Of a stretch of DNA of 64,000 nucleotides, positions 43,122-51,111 are shown in pieces. The stretch is from an uncultured Dorea sp. (GTDB lineage: Bacteria > Bacillota > Clostridia > Lachnospirales > Lachnospiraceae). The stretch's first letter is position 1. Each line of letters begins with the position of its first letter. The translations under genes and the position numbers were made by a program. The DNA lies in NCBI GenBank assembly GCA_910584265.1, contig CAJTZE010000002.1:1-64000 (forward strand). Direction: 5' to 3'. The notes below the pieces were generated by a model. The model did no database searches. It was given only the letters and a program-made list of their open reading frames with translations, and was not told where the DNA came from.

Positions 43122-43616
43122 ATGGGGAATGCGATGAGGAAACGGGTAGTGTCTGGTATCTGTGCTCTGGTGCTGATGTTCGGTTTCATGATGAGTACGG
43201 GGTTGGATACGAAAGCGTCCGATGACCGGCCGGTGTTGGATGGCTCCTATCTGACCGACGAGACTGAGTCCACTGGGACAGATATTAAGATTACGCGGGG
43301 AGAGCATCTTCAGTACGGCTATTCTAAGATAAGAAAAGTAGGCCCTGGTGTTATCTATGTAGGCGGCACTACGATTGGAGAGCATACCTGTAAGTCCATA
43401 CAGGTTTCTGTAATTGTACAGCGCGCCAAGTGGGAAGACGAGGAATGGGAGACTGTCGCAACCTTTCACAAGGAGAATACCAATGCTGATCTGGTGAGCA
43501 TCACGGAGAAGCTGGAGGTAGAAGGTGATTGGTATTATCGTATAAAGTGCATCCATTCAGCAGACGGGGACGTGACTTACTCTCTTACGAATGGCCTGTA
43601 TGTGGAGGAGCCCTGA
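43122..43616 (+). CDS. secreted DUF6147-like protein
   Basis: 164 residues from ATG 43122 (GAGGAGGGGG upstream). A signal peptide (VVSGICALVLMFGFMMSTGLDTKAS) is followed by a beta-rich domain: SKIRKVGPGVIYVGGTTIGEHTCKSI, then VTVQ-type strands with WETVATFHKEN and WYYRIKCIHS. This style resembles DUF6147 of clostridia. Two Cys residues may pair. Function unknown; a possible surface or matrix protein. Confidence 0.65.
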   Translation: MGNAMRKRVVSGICALVLMFGFMMSTGLDTKASDDRPVLDGSYLTDETESTGTDIKITRGEHLQYGYSKIRKVGPGVIYVGGTTIGEHTCKSIQVSVIVQRAKWEDEEWETVATFHKENTNADLVSITEKLEVEGDWYYRIKCIHSADGDVTYSLTNGLYVEEP

Positions 43617-43654
43617 TGGTACCACCCCGCCCGTGGAAGATTGCAATTCCTTAT

Positions 43655-43916
43655 AATTTCCCGAAGTGCTAATGACAAAAGGGGCAGTGGTTTACGAATT
43701 AAAGAAAAAAAGAGCCCTCAAGCCGGCTCGGGCAGTTTTGAGTCCGCTTCGGGACTCTGATTCTATAAGTAACGAAGCCGCTGCTTACAGCATGTTTCTC
43801 AGAAAAAGAGTTGGAGGTGCGGTAATCCAGAAATTAATATTCCGAAGGGATTAGAGAACACGATGACCGTACACACAGAAAAAAGAGACTGCTTTTGTAG
43901 AGTCTCTTTTTTCTGT
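43655..43916 (+). ncRNA. candidate structured non-coding RNA with terminator
   Basis: The stretch contains stacked local helices: GAGTCC-GCTTCG-GGACTC, TAAG...CTTA and TAATCC...GGATTA. It ends in a perfect 16-bp stem with T-run (ACAGAAAAAAGAGACT / AGTCTCTTTTTTCTGT, 43875-43916). A TATAAT box lies at 43652-43657 but with no good -35. A 62-codon reading frame (43666-43854) has no ribosome-binding site and crosses the helices. Class is not identified; limits are approximate. Confidence 0.45.
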
Positions 43917-43946
43917 GGAACGATCATGCTGCGATCAAGCATAGTG

Positions 43947-44189
43947 TTACTCAGCCATTGCGGCTCTCAGTGCTTTTGCGAGCTGATCAGGACAGGATGT
44001 GGATTTGAAGCCGCAGCGGATGCCCTCCAGTCTGGAAATAGCCTCCTCAGCTTTCATGCCCTGCACCAGAGAGGCAACGCCCTGTGTGTTGCCGGAACAG
44101 CCGCCCACAAATTCTACAGATTTGATAACGTCGCCATCTAATTCTAACTGGATCGCCTGTGAACAGGTTCCCTGTGTCTTATATACCAT
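43947..44189 (-). CDS. TSCPD domain protein (TIGR03905-like)
   Basis: 80 residues from ATG 44189 (GGAGGAT upstream). A stand-alone TSCPD domain: GTCSQAIQLELDGDVIKSVEFVGGCSGNTQGVASL, then IRCGFKSTSCPDQLAKAL. The four Cys residues suggest metal binding. The domain also occurs at the C-terminus of ribonucleotide reductases, where it may regulate or bind zinc. Role alone is unknown. Confidence 0.9.
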   Translation of the reverse strand: MVYKTQGTCSQAIQLELDGDVIKSVEFVGGCSGNTQGVASLVQGMKAEEAISRLEGIRCGFKSTSCPDQLAKALRAAMAE

Positions 44190-44418
44190 GATAGTATCCT
44201 CCTTTGTTGATTTACAGGAATTATAACAAAAAGAAGAAGAAAATACCAGAGGCATCGGCTGCGGATTTGAAGTTGAATAAATACAAAGCGAATGTCTATA
44301 TTTAATTTATAATATATGGTATACTTCTACAGGATAAAATTGATAGATATGAGCTGGATCGGCAGTATGAAGATGAGACCCGGAAAAGATATTTTATAGA
44401 AGAGAGGTGCAGGCTGAT

Positions 44419-44469
44419 ATGTATTTATCCAAGATTCATATTGAGAATATAAGGAGGAAAAACAGATGA
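44419..44469 (+). CDS. possible 16-codon leader peptide coupled to mtnN
   Basis: ATG 44419 follows GAGAGGTGCAGGCTGAT. The peptide MYLSKIHIENIRRKNR ends in ATGA, overlapping the mtnN start. It resembles the first residues of OLD/RecF-type ATPases (MYLSKIxIENFR), so it may be a gene remnant instead of a functional leader. Confidence 0.3.
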   Translation: MYLSKIHIENIRRKNR

Positions 44470-45158
44470 TTGGAATTATTGGAGCTATGGATGAAGAGGT
44501 CACAGCTTTGAAGGAAGCAATGGACGTCAGGGAAACGGTGGAGCGGGCAGGCATGAATTTTGTGAAGGGAACGCTCGGCAGTAAAGAGGTTACGGTGGTG
44601 CGCAGCGGCATCGGGAAGGTGAATGCGGGAATCTGCGCGCAGATTCTGGTGTCGGAGTTCCAGGCGGAGGTGCTGATCAATACGGGCATTGCCGGATCGC
44701 TGGATGCACGGATTGATATCGGAGATATGGTAATTTCTACGGATGCACTTTACCATGATATGGATGCAACGGCATTCGGATATCCGTTGGGAGAGGTGCC
44801 GAGGATGGACCTTCTTGCATTTCCGGCAGATGAGAGGCTGGTGAAGCAGGCTGTGGAGGCGAATGCGGAGGCGAATCCGGATATTCATACTTTTACCGGA
44901 AGAGTGGTGAGCGGCGACCAGTTTGTAGCGTCAGATGAAGTGAAGGAGAAGATTTTAAAGAACTTTGGAGGTCTGTGCACGGAGATGGAAGGCGCGGCGA
45001 TCGCCCATGCGGCTTATCTGAACAAAGTTTCGTGTGTCATTATTCGTGCTATTTCGGATAAGGCGGACGGAAGTGCTTCGGAGGATTATCCGGCCTTCGA
45101 GAAGAAGGCAATCGAGCACAGCGTAAGGCTTGTGAAGACTCTGGCGGCAAGAATTTAA
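44466..45158 (+). CDS. mtnN: 5'-methylthioadenosine/S-adenosylhomocysteine nucleosidase
   Basis: 230 residues; hydrolyses MTA and SAH to adenine and the thio-ribose, recycling methyl-donor by-products and supplying the AI-2 precursor. The active-site Glu is in CTEMEGAAIAHAAY and the Asp in IIRAISDKAD; GIIGAMDEEVTALKEAM is the family N-terminus. AAGGAGG precedes the ATG. Full length. Confidence 0.95.
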   Translation: MIGIIGAMDEEVTALKEAMDVRETVERAGMNFVKGTLGSKEVTVVRSGIGKVNAGICAQILVSEFQAEVLINTGIAGSLDARIDIGDMVISTDALYHDMDATAFGYPLGEVPRMDLLAFPADERLVKQAVEANAEANPDIHTFTGRVVSGDQFVASDEVKEKILKNFGGLCTEMEGAAIAHAAYLNKVSCVIIRAISDKADGSASEDYPAFEKKAIEHSVRLVKTLAARI

Positions 45159-45279
45159 TCAGAGAGGTTTTGCGGATTTTAGCGACAGCTTCTGACAGCG
45201 GCGCAGGGATTCGCCAGAGAATGGCATATTTCGGAAATCCTGACGCGAAATATGGAAAACGGTTTTACTCCCCTCTTTT

Positions 45280-45305
45280 TCTGATTCGGTTATAATCGAA
45301 TCAGA
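45280..45305. promoter_or_regulatory. perfect inverted repeat enclosing a TATAAT box
   Basis: TCTGATTCG (45280-45288) and CGAATCAGA (45297-45305) flank GTTATAAT. The repeat ends 2 bp before the AAGGAGG of the next gene, so it could be an operator at the promoter or a stem in front of the ribosome-binding site. No good -35 is visible. Confidence 0.4.
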
Positions 45306-45321
45306 GAAGGAGGGTAAGATT

Positions 45322-46494
45322 ATGTTGGAAGTAAATATGGACAGGCGTTTTCTGCTTGTCCTGATAGGTGTCTTTGCGGTTATCGGAGTAATCAGCAAGT
45401 TCGTGGTAAGTATTTCGCTCAAGAGTCTTACAAAGGCGGCGGGGAATATGGGTAAGAGCTCCCATTCCCTGATGAGGCTGGTGCGGGCGAAGTATGAGCA
45501 TACCTGTATGGTCAGCGACAGGGTACAGAATGTGGAGGTATTTGTAGAGAAATACATATATGAATACAGGATTTTGAGGATCCGTCTCCACAGCTGGCGA
45601 AGGCTGGAGCGCGCATCCGCGTGGGGATGCCTGATGGCGGGCCTTGTTGGAGCAGGGATCGAGTATGCATTTATGGGGATGACGGATTTTGTGCTGCAGA
45701 GCGCCGGAGGAGGCGCGGCGATCGGGATTCTGCTGTTTTTGATGCGGGCGGCTCTGGACGAGGAGTACTGTCTGAATGTTATCCGCACCTATATGGTGGA
45801 TTATCTGGATAATTTCTGCGCACATAAATTTGAGAAAAACAGGGAACTGAATAACCCGGAAAGGCCGAGACCCAGAGAGGAGGTTCCGGCTCCGGCAGAG
45901 ACACCGGAGATTCTGCCGCCGGTTATGCCGGAGCCCTATCAGCAGCCACAGCCGTACCGTGCGCCGGAGGCAGGGACAGCTCCTGAGGGGCTCCGTATGG
46001 CGGAGCGCAGGGAATATGCCCTGGACAGCCGGGGAGAGCGTGCGATTGATAACCGTGCGGGGAAACGGAACGAGGCCGGAGAGGAAATTGACGGCCGGAC
46101 AGAGGGACGGACGGATGTGGTACAGGGACCCGACGAACTCAGGGACCATGAACTGGAGGACAGGGTAGAGAGAATTTCCGAGAAACTGATGGAAAATATT
46201 GTGGAGACGGCAGTAGCAGATACAAAGTGGGCGGAGGCTGGCAGGAAGGATGCGAAGCCTGCGGAGACGAAGGGAAAGAAAACTGCCCGAGGAAGAAAGA
46301 AAGAGCAGCTGATCGCGGAACGTCTGGCAGAGAAAGCAGTGGAGAGAAGCGTAGAGGCGACCGCGGAGCGGGCGGCAGAAAAACTTGCGGCGGATGCAGA
46401 TGAGAAGCAGGCGGAACAGAATGGAGACAAGCCGATGGGCGCTCTTTCCAAAGAAGTTCTCATCCGGGAAATTCTGGAGGAGTTTTTAGCTTGA
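45322..46494 (+). CDS. membrane protein with charged C-terminal tail, function unknown
   Basis: 390 residues. One TM helix at the N-terminus (FLLVLIGVFAVIGVISKFVV) and two more around 105-140 (WGCLMAGLVGAGIEYAFMG, GGGAAIGILLFLM) surround a cytoplasmic helical loop. The last 200 residues are Pro-rich and then Glu/Ala/Lys-rich and helical (ERLAEKAVERSVEATAERAAEKL). The TM-plus-acidic-tail layout suggests a structural or scaffolding role. I recognise no family. GAAGGAGGG precedes ATG 45322. Confidence 0.7.
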   Translation: MLEVNMDRRFLLVLIGVFAVIGVISKFVVSISLKSLTKAAGNMGKSSHSLMRLVRAKYEHTCMVSDRVQNVEVFVEKYIYEYRILRIRLHSWRRLERASAWGCLMAGLVGAGIEYAFMGMTDFVLQSAGGGAAIGILLFLMRAALDEEYCLNVIRTYMVDYLDNFCAHKFEKNRELNNPERPRPREEVPAPAETPEILPPVMPEPYQQPQPYRAPEAGTAPEGLRMAERREYALDSRGERAIDNRAGKRNEAGEEIDGRTEGRTDVVQGPDELRDHELEDRVERISEKLMENIVETAVADTKWAEAGRKDAKPAETKGKKTARGRKKEQLIAERLAEKAVERSVEATAERAAEKLAADADEKQAEQNGDKPMGALSKEVLIREILEEFLA

Positions 46495-46570
46495 TAAAAC
46501 CTCTGTGAACTGGTAAGATATAAATAGAACAATATAACAATTTAAAAGGATTTGAAAATCATAAAACAGC

Positions 46571-47989
46571 ATGAATGGATTATATGACCGGTTAACAGAA
46601 TACAGCGCCTCCGATTATTACGGATTTCATATGCCGGGGCACAAGAGACGTGGACCGGCGGGGATATCGCTTCCTTATGAGATTGATATTACAGAGATTG
46701 AGGGATTTGATGACCTGCATCATGCAGACGGAATTTTGAAAGACGCGCAGCAGCTGGCGGCGAAGGTGTACGGTGCACAAGAGACCAGGTATCTGGTGAA
46801 TGGAAGCACGGCAGGAATCTTAAGTGCGGTTCTTGGAAGCACGAAGAAGGGGAACCGGATACTTGTCTCAAGACACTGCCACAAGTCAGTCTATCATGCC
46901 GTATGCTTGAATGATCTCAGGCCGGTGTATCTGTATCCAGAGTTTAATACCAGTCTTCATATGAATATGGATATATCTGTAAGCGCAGTGAGAACTGCGC
47001 TTATGGAGTGTCCGGACATCCGGGCGGTTGTGATCGTATCGCCTTCCTATGACGGAGTGATTTCCGATATAGAGGGAATTGCCGGAGCGGTTCATGAGCG
47101 GGGGATTCCGCTGATCGTGGACGAGGCGCATGGAGCGCATTTGGGATTCCATCCGTATTTTGAGGCAAATGCTCTGGCGAAGGGAGCGGATGTTGTGATC
47201 CACAGCGTTCATAAGACGCTGCCGTCGCTGACTCAGACGGCGCTTCTGCATGTACAGGGAGAGCTTGCAGACCGGAGAAGGATATTCCGGTATCTGGACA
47301 TGCTGCAGTCCTCCAGCCCGTCCTATATTCTGATGGCGGGCATCGACAAGTGCGTGCATATGCTTGACGAGCAGGGAGCGGAGCTGTTTGAGCCTTATGT
47401 GCAGAGGCTTGCGGAGTTAAGAGAGAGTCTTGGAAGGCTGAAATGTTTGAGGCTGCTTGAGACAGAGCGGTATGACCGGTCGAAGGTGGTTATTTCCGTA
47501 AATGGACTGGGGATTACCGGAAGGGAGCTGTATCGGATGCTCCTTGAGCGGTATCATCTGCAGATGGAGATGGCGGCAGGAACCTATGTGGTTGCGATGA
47601 CATCTGTTAACGACAGCAGAGAGGGATTTGAACGCCTGCGGAATGCGCTGTTCGAAATTGATGCAGAGCTGCAGGATAAGAAGCGGGAGCCGGACGGGGA
47701 TCTGGCGGGAATTCCGGTCAATGAACAGGTTATGGCCTGTTCGGAAGCCCTTGGGATCAGTGATGAGCCTGCGGGCACAGAGCTGCTTGGCTGGCGGGAT
47801 GCGGCAGGAAGGATTTCAGCAGAATATGCGTATCTGTATCCGCCGGGAAGTCCGCTGATCGTACCGGGAGAGAGGATATCGCCGGAAACGGCAGGGCTTC
47901 TGGAACATTACCGGATGGCAGGATTTTCTATAGAAGGTCTGGAGACAGCCGGAAGGATCAGGGTGCTTAGGAAGGATGCCTGCGGATAG
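46571..47989 (+). CDS. Orn/Lys/Arg decarboxylase family PLP enzyme (YaaO-like)
   Basis: A 472-residue fold-type I PLP enzyme. The Schiff-base Lys lies in VIHSVHKTLPSLTQ; FHMPGHKRG-like and LVNGSTAGILSAVLG, DEAHGAHLGFHP are family landmarks. Substrate among lysine, ornithine and arginine is not predictable. The order decarboxylase-holB-ricT-yabB parallels the Bacillus yaaO-holB-yaaT-yabB region; tmk is missing here. Weak ribosome-binding site (AAAAGGAT, distant). Confidence 0.88.
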   Translation: MNGLYDRLTEYSASDYYGFHMPGHKRRGPAGISLPYEIDITEIEGFDDLHHADGILKDAQQLAAKVYGAQETRYLVNGSTAGILSAVLGSTKKGNRILVSRHCHKSVYHAVCLNDLRPVYLYPEFNTSLHMNMDISVSAVRTALMECPDIRAVVIVSPSYDGVISDIEGIAGAVHERGIPLIVDEAHGAHLGFHPYFEANALAKGADVVIHSVHKTLPSLTQTALLHVQGELADRRRIFRYLDMLQSSSPSYILMAGIDKCVHMLDEQGAELFEPYVQRLAELRESLGRLKCLRLLETERYDRSKVVISVNGLGITGRELYRMLLERYHLQMEMAAGTYVVAMTSVNDSREGFERLRNALFEIDAELQDKKREPDGDLAGIPVNEQVMACSEALGISDEPAGTELLGWRDAAGRISAEYAYLYPPGSPLIVPGERISPETAGLLEHYRMAGFSIEGLETAGRIRVLRKDACG

Positions 47990-48095
47990 GGAGATTGAAG
48001 GCGCGCAGGACATATGGGCACATCCGGGAATGGATAAGAGATACGAGAAACGGATATGGAAACATATCTTAAGAGGATAACAGAGGAGATATACA

Positions 48096-49085
48096 ATGGG
48101 AAGCTTTAAAGATGTGATAGGACATAAGAACATTATTGGTTATATCAAAAATGCAGTACAGGAGGATAAGGTATCCCATGCGTATATCTTGAACGGGGCG
48201 CGGGGATCCGGCAAGAAAATGCTGGCGGTTCTATTTGCGGAGACGCTGCTCTGTGAGGCGGATGGACCGGAGCCGTGTAACAAATGCCATTCCTGCCGGC
48301 AGATAGACAGCGGGAATCATCCGGATTTGATCCATGCGGGGCCGGCGTCGCTGGAGACCATCGGTGTAGATGTGATCCGGACAAAGGTAAATAACGATAT
48401 TATGATCAAGCCTTATCAGGGGCCGTACAAAATCTACATCATTGATCATGCAGATCTGATGACGGAGGAGGCGCAGAATTCGCTTCTGAAGACAATCGAG
48501 GAACCGCCGGAGTATGCGGTTATTTTCCTGCTGACGGAGAACTGCGAGAAGCTGCTTCCCACCATTACCTCCAGATGCGTCATGCTGAAGCTGCGCAATA
48601 TCAAGGATACTCTGATCAAGAAGTATCTGATGGAGAAGCTGGAGGTGCCGGATTATAAGGCGGATATGTGTACTGCTTTTGCGCAGGGAAATATCGGACG
48701 AGCAGTCCTTCTGGCCAAGTCCGAGAAGTTCAATGAGATCCGGGAAGAGGCGGTGAATCTGCTGAAGAATATCCGGGAGATGGAATTTAGCGCGCTTCTT
48801 GAGGCAGTCAGGCATATTCATGTATATAAGCTTGAGGTGGAAGATTATTTTGACATTATCATGATCTGGTACCGGGATGTGCTGATGTATAAAGCAACCA
48901 GAGATGTGGATAAGATTGTATTTAAGGAACTGATTCCGGAAATCAAAGAGCGGGCGAAGAAGAGCTCTTATGAGGGGATTGAGCTGGTTCTGGATGGTCT
49001 TGATAAGGCGAAAGCAAGGCTTCGGGCAAATGTGAACTTCACTCTTGTGATGGAGCTTCTATTTCTTACGATAAAGGAGAATTAA
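48096..49085 (+). CDS. holB: DNA polymerase III delta-prime subunit
   Basis: 329 residues; AAA+ subunit of the clamp loader. The P-loop region NGARGSGKKML is altered from GxxGxGK[ST] (Lys where Ser/Thr is usual), normal for a subunit that does not hydrolyse ATP. The zinc module CNKCHSC, the DHADLMTEEAQNSLLKTIEEPP Walker B area and the SRC motif (TSRCVMLKL) are intact. GAGGAG precedes the ATG. Starts the holB-ricT-yabB run. Confidence 0.93.
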   Translation: MGSFKDVIGHKNIIGYIKNAVQEDKVSHAYILNGARGSGKKMLAVLFAETLLCEADGPEPCNKCHSCRQIDSGNHPDLIHAGPASLETIGVDVIRTKVNNDIMIKPYQGPYKIYIIDHADLMTEEAQNSLLKTIEEPPEYAVIFLLTENCEKLLPTITSRCVMLKLRNIKDTLIKKYLMEKLEVPDYKADMCTAFAQGNIGRAVLLAKSEKFNEIREEAVNLLKNIREMEFSALLEAVRHIHVYKLEVEDYFDIIMIWYRDVLMYKATRDVDKIVFKELIPEIKERAKKSSYEGIELVLDGLDKAKARLRANVNFTLVMELLFLTIKEN

Positions 49086-49088
49086 TAT

Positions 49089-50000
49089 ATGACGAAGGTA
49101 ATTGGAGTGAGATTCCGCACGGCCGGAAAGGTGTACTTCTTTGCGCCAGGGAAATTTAACGTCCGCGCAGGAGATAAAGTAATCGTGGAAACGGCAAGAG
49201 GCGTTGAGATCGGCTCTGTTGTGACCGGCATAAAGGATGTGGAGGATGAGAAGATTCTGCAGCCGCTGAAGCCGGTTATCCGGATTGCCACTCAGGAGGA
49301 TAGGCGCAAGGAAGCGAAGAACCGGGAGAAGGAGAAGGAGGCATTTGCAATCTGTCTTGAGAAAATCCGCAAGCATAAGTTGGAGATGAAGCTGATAGAT
49401 GCGGAGTATACCTTTGATAATAATAAGGTGTTGTTTTATTTTACGGCAGATGGAAGAATAGATTTCCGTGAGCTGGTAAAGGATCTGGCCGGGGTATTTC
49501 GGACAAGGATCGAGCTGCGTCAGATCGGAGTCCGTGATGAGACGAAGATACGGGGCGGGCTCGGTATCTGCGGCAGGACGCTGTGCTGTCATACCTACCT
49601 TACTGAATTCGCGCCGGTTTCCATCCGTATGGCCAAGGAGCAGAACCTATCCCTGAATCCGACCAAGATATCCGGTGTATGCGGCAGGCTTATGTGCTGC
49701 CTGACCAATGAAGAAGAGACCTATGAAGAGCTGAACAGCCGTCTGCCGTCGGCAGGCGATTATGTGACAACGCCTGAGAAGCTCCGCGGAGCGGTACATT
49801 CGGTAAATGTACTCCGCCAGCAGGTAAAGGTTATTGTTGACCTTGATAACGATGAGAAAGAAATCCGCGAGTACAAGGTCAGCGAGCTTCGGTTCAAGCC
49901 GAGAAAAAAGAAGAAGGACGTGAAGCTGTCGAATGAGGAACTAAAACAGCTCAAAGCGCTGGAAGAGAGGAATGCGGCTTCTAAATTAGACAATGAATAA
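49089..50000 (+). CDS. ricT: PSP1-domain regulator RicT (YaaT)
   Basis: 303 residues. The PSP1 domain contains the family cysteines GICGRTLCCHTYL and GVCGRLMCCLTNEE. In Bacillus, RicT with RicA and RicF forms an iron-sulfur-bearing complex that affects RNase Y, biofilm formation, competence and sporulation. It begins 3 bp after holB and overlaps yabB by 8 bp, so the three are one translational unit. Confidence 0.92.
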   Translation: MTKVIGVRFRTAGKVYFFAPGKFNVRAGDKVIVETARGVEIGSVVTGIKDVEDEKILQPLKPVIRIATQEDRRKEAKNREKEKEAFAICLEKIRKHKLEMKLIDAEYTFDNNKVLFYFTADGRIDFRELVKDLAGVFRTRIELRQIGVRDETKIRGGLGICGRTLCCHTYLTEFAPVSIRMAKEQNLSLNPTKISGVCGRLMCCLTNEEETYEELNSRLPSAGDYVTTPEKLRGAVHSVNVLRQQVKVIVDLDNDEKEIREYKVSELRFKPRKKKKDVKLSNEELKQLKALEERNAASKLDNE

Positions 50001-50793
50001 TGGATATAGAAACGAAATAGTGTCAGAAGAAACAAAAAAGATGGAATCTCTTATCCGCGAAGGAGAACGGCTGGATGATCTTCAGACAGGGGGATATTAT
50101 CTGATCCAGGATCCGGAACAGTTCTGCTTTGGAATTGATGCAGTTCTGTTATCTTCCTTTGCGAAGGTGAAAAAAGGAGAGCGGGCGCTGGATCTGGGGA
50201 CGGGAACCGGAATTATCCCAATCCTGCTGGAGGCGAAGAATGAAGGAATTTCGTATGCGGGTCTGGAAATTCAGGAGGCCAGTGCAGATATGGCAAGGCG
50301 GAGCGTCCGGTATAATCATCTGGAAGAGAAGATTGAGATAACAACAGGAGACATGAAAGAGGCGGCAAAGATATATGGAGCGGCCTCTTTTGAAGTTGTA
50401 ACAGTAAACCCGCCTTATATGATCGGCGCACACGGAGTGAAGAATGTAAATGATGCAAAATATATCGCCAGACATGAAGTATGTTGTACGCTTCGGGATG
50501 TGCTGGAACAGAGTGCAAAGCTTTTGAAGGAAAAAGGACGTTTCTACATGGTCCACAGACCTTTTCGGCTGCCGGAGATTTTAAAGACTATGTGCGAGTG
50601 CAGGATAGAGCCGAAAAGAATGCGTCTGGTGCACTCTTATATAGGTAAGGAACCGTCTATGGTGCTGATAGAAGGCCTGCGGAATGGACGTCCGCGGATG
50701 CAGGTGGAGGCGCCGCTCATTGTATATGGGGAAGACGGGCAGTATACAGAGGAGGTACTGGAAATGTATGGAGAAATGAAAAAATTTCGTTGA
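49993..50793 (+). CDS. tRNA1(Val) A37 N6-methyltransferase-like protein (YabB/TrmN6)
   Basis: 266 residues; SAM-dependent methyltransferase. Motif I is ALDLGTGTGIIPILL and the catalytic NPPY motif is in VTVNPPYMIG, which indicates N6-adenine or similar methylation. The order after ricT matches Bacillus yabB. ATG 49993 is coupled to the ricT stop; ATG 50041 is an alternative. It ends about 45 bp before the left inverted repeat of the recombinase segment. Confidence 0.88.
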   Translation: MNNGYRNEIVSEETKKMESLIREGERLDDLQTGGYYLIQDPEQFCFGIDAVLLSSFAKVKKGERALDLGTGTGIIPILLEAKNEGISYAGLEIQEASADMARRSVRYNHLEEKIEITTGDMKEAAKIYGAASFEVVTVNPPYMIGAHGVKNVNDAKYIARHEVCCTLRDVLEQSAKLLKEKGRFYMVHRPFRLPEILKTMCECRIEPKRMRLVHSYIGKEPSMVLIEGLRNGRPRMQVEAPLIVYGEDGQYTEEVLEMYGEMKKFR

Positions 50794-50837
50794 ACTTCTG
50801 TTTGCGGAAATAGTTGATGCTGCTATAAGAAAAGATT

Positions 50838-50860
50838 TCCTAAAGCTGGATACTTTAAGA
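50838..50860 (+). repeat. left inverted repeat (core recombination site) of the invertible segment
   Basis: 23 bp with near-palindromic 7-bp arms (TCCTAAA and TTTAAGA) around a 9-bp spacer GCTGGATAC. Its reverse complement matches the site at 52373-52395 at 21 of 23 positions, with 15 contiguous (TCTTAAAGTATCCAG). Confidence 0.75.
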
Positions 50861-50881
50861 TGCTCAGTTCATGAGTTTCTC

Positions 50882-50903
50882 TGCCCGGATCCGGGCAATT
50901 TTT
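50882..50903 (+). terminator. intrinsic terminator inside the left end of the invertible segment
   Basis: TGCCCGG-ATCCGGGCA followed by ATTTTT. In the present orientation it insulates the recombinase gene from transcription coming from the yabB operon. The 50904-51111 stretch after it holds the -10-like TATAAT (50950-50955) and ribosome-binding site of the recombinase; no gene. Confidence 0.75.
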
Positions 50904-51111
50904 CACGAATTATCGCAATAAAAAAATTATTATTGGCTAAACCATTGTATATAATATCGGCAGATTTTGGATTTTCTATAGGTAATCCATGCAGAAAATT
51001 GAGTTTTTAGGCCAATTTATGGTCATAATAAAGGGTAACTATTTTTACATTACAGGAAAGTGCGCAAAGGCAGGCCTGTATTTTTATTATGACTGTAAGG
51101 AGGAAAATACC

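Noticed and set aside
43666..43854. 62-codon frame in the gap after the DUF6147-like gene
   Set aside because: No SD before the ATG, basic composition and it runs through paired RNA stems; better explained as part of a non-coding RNA.
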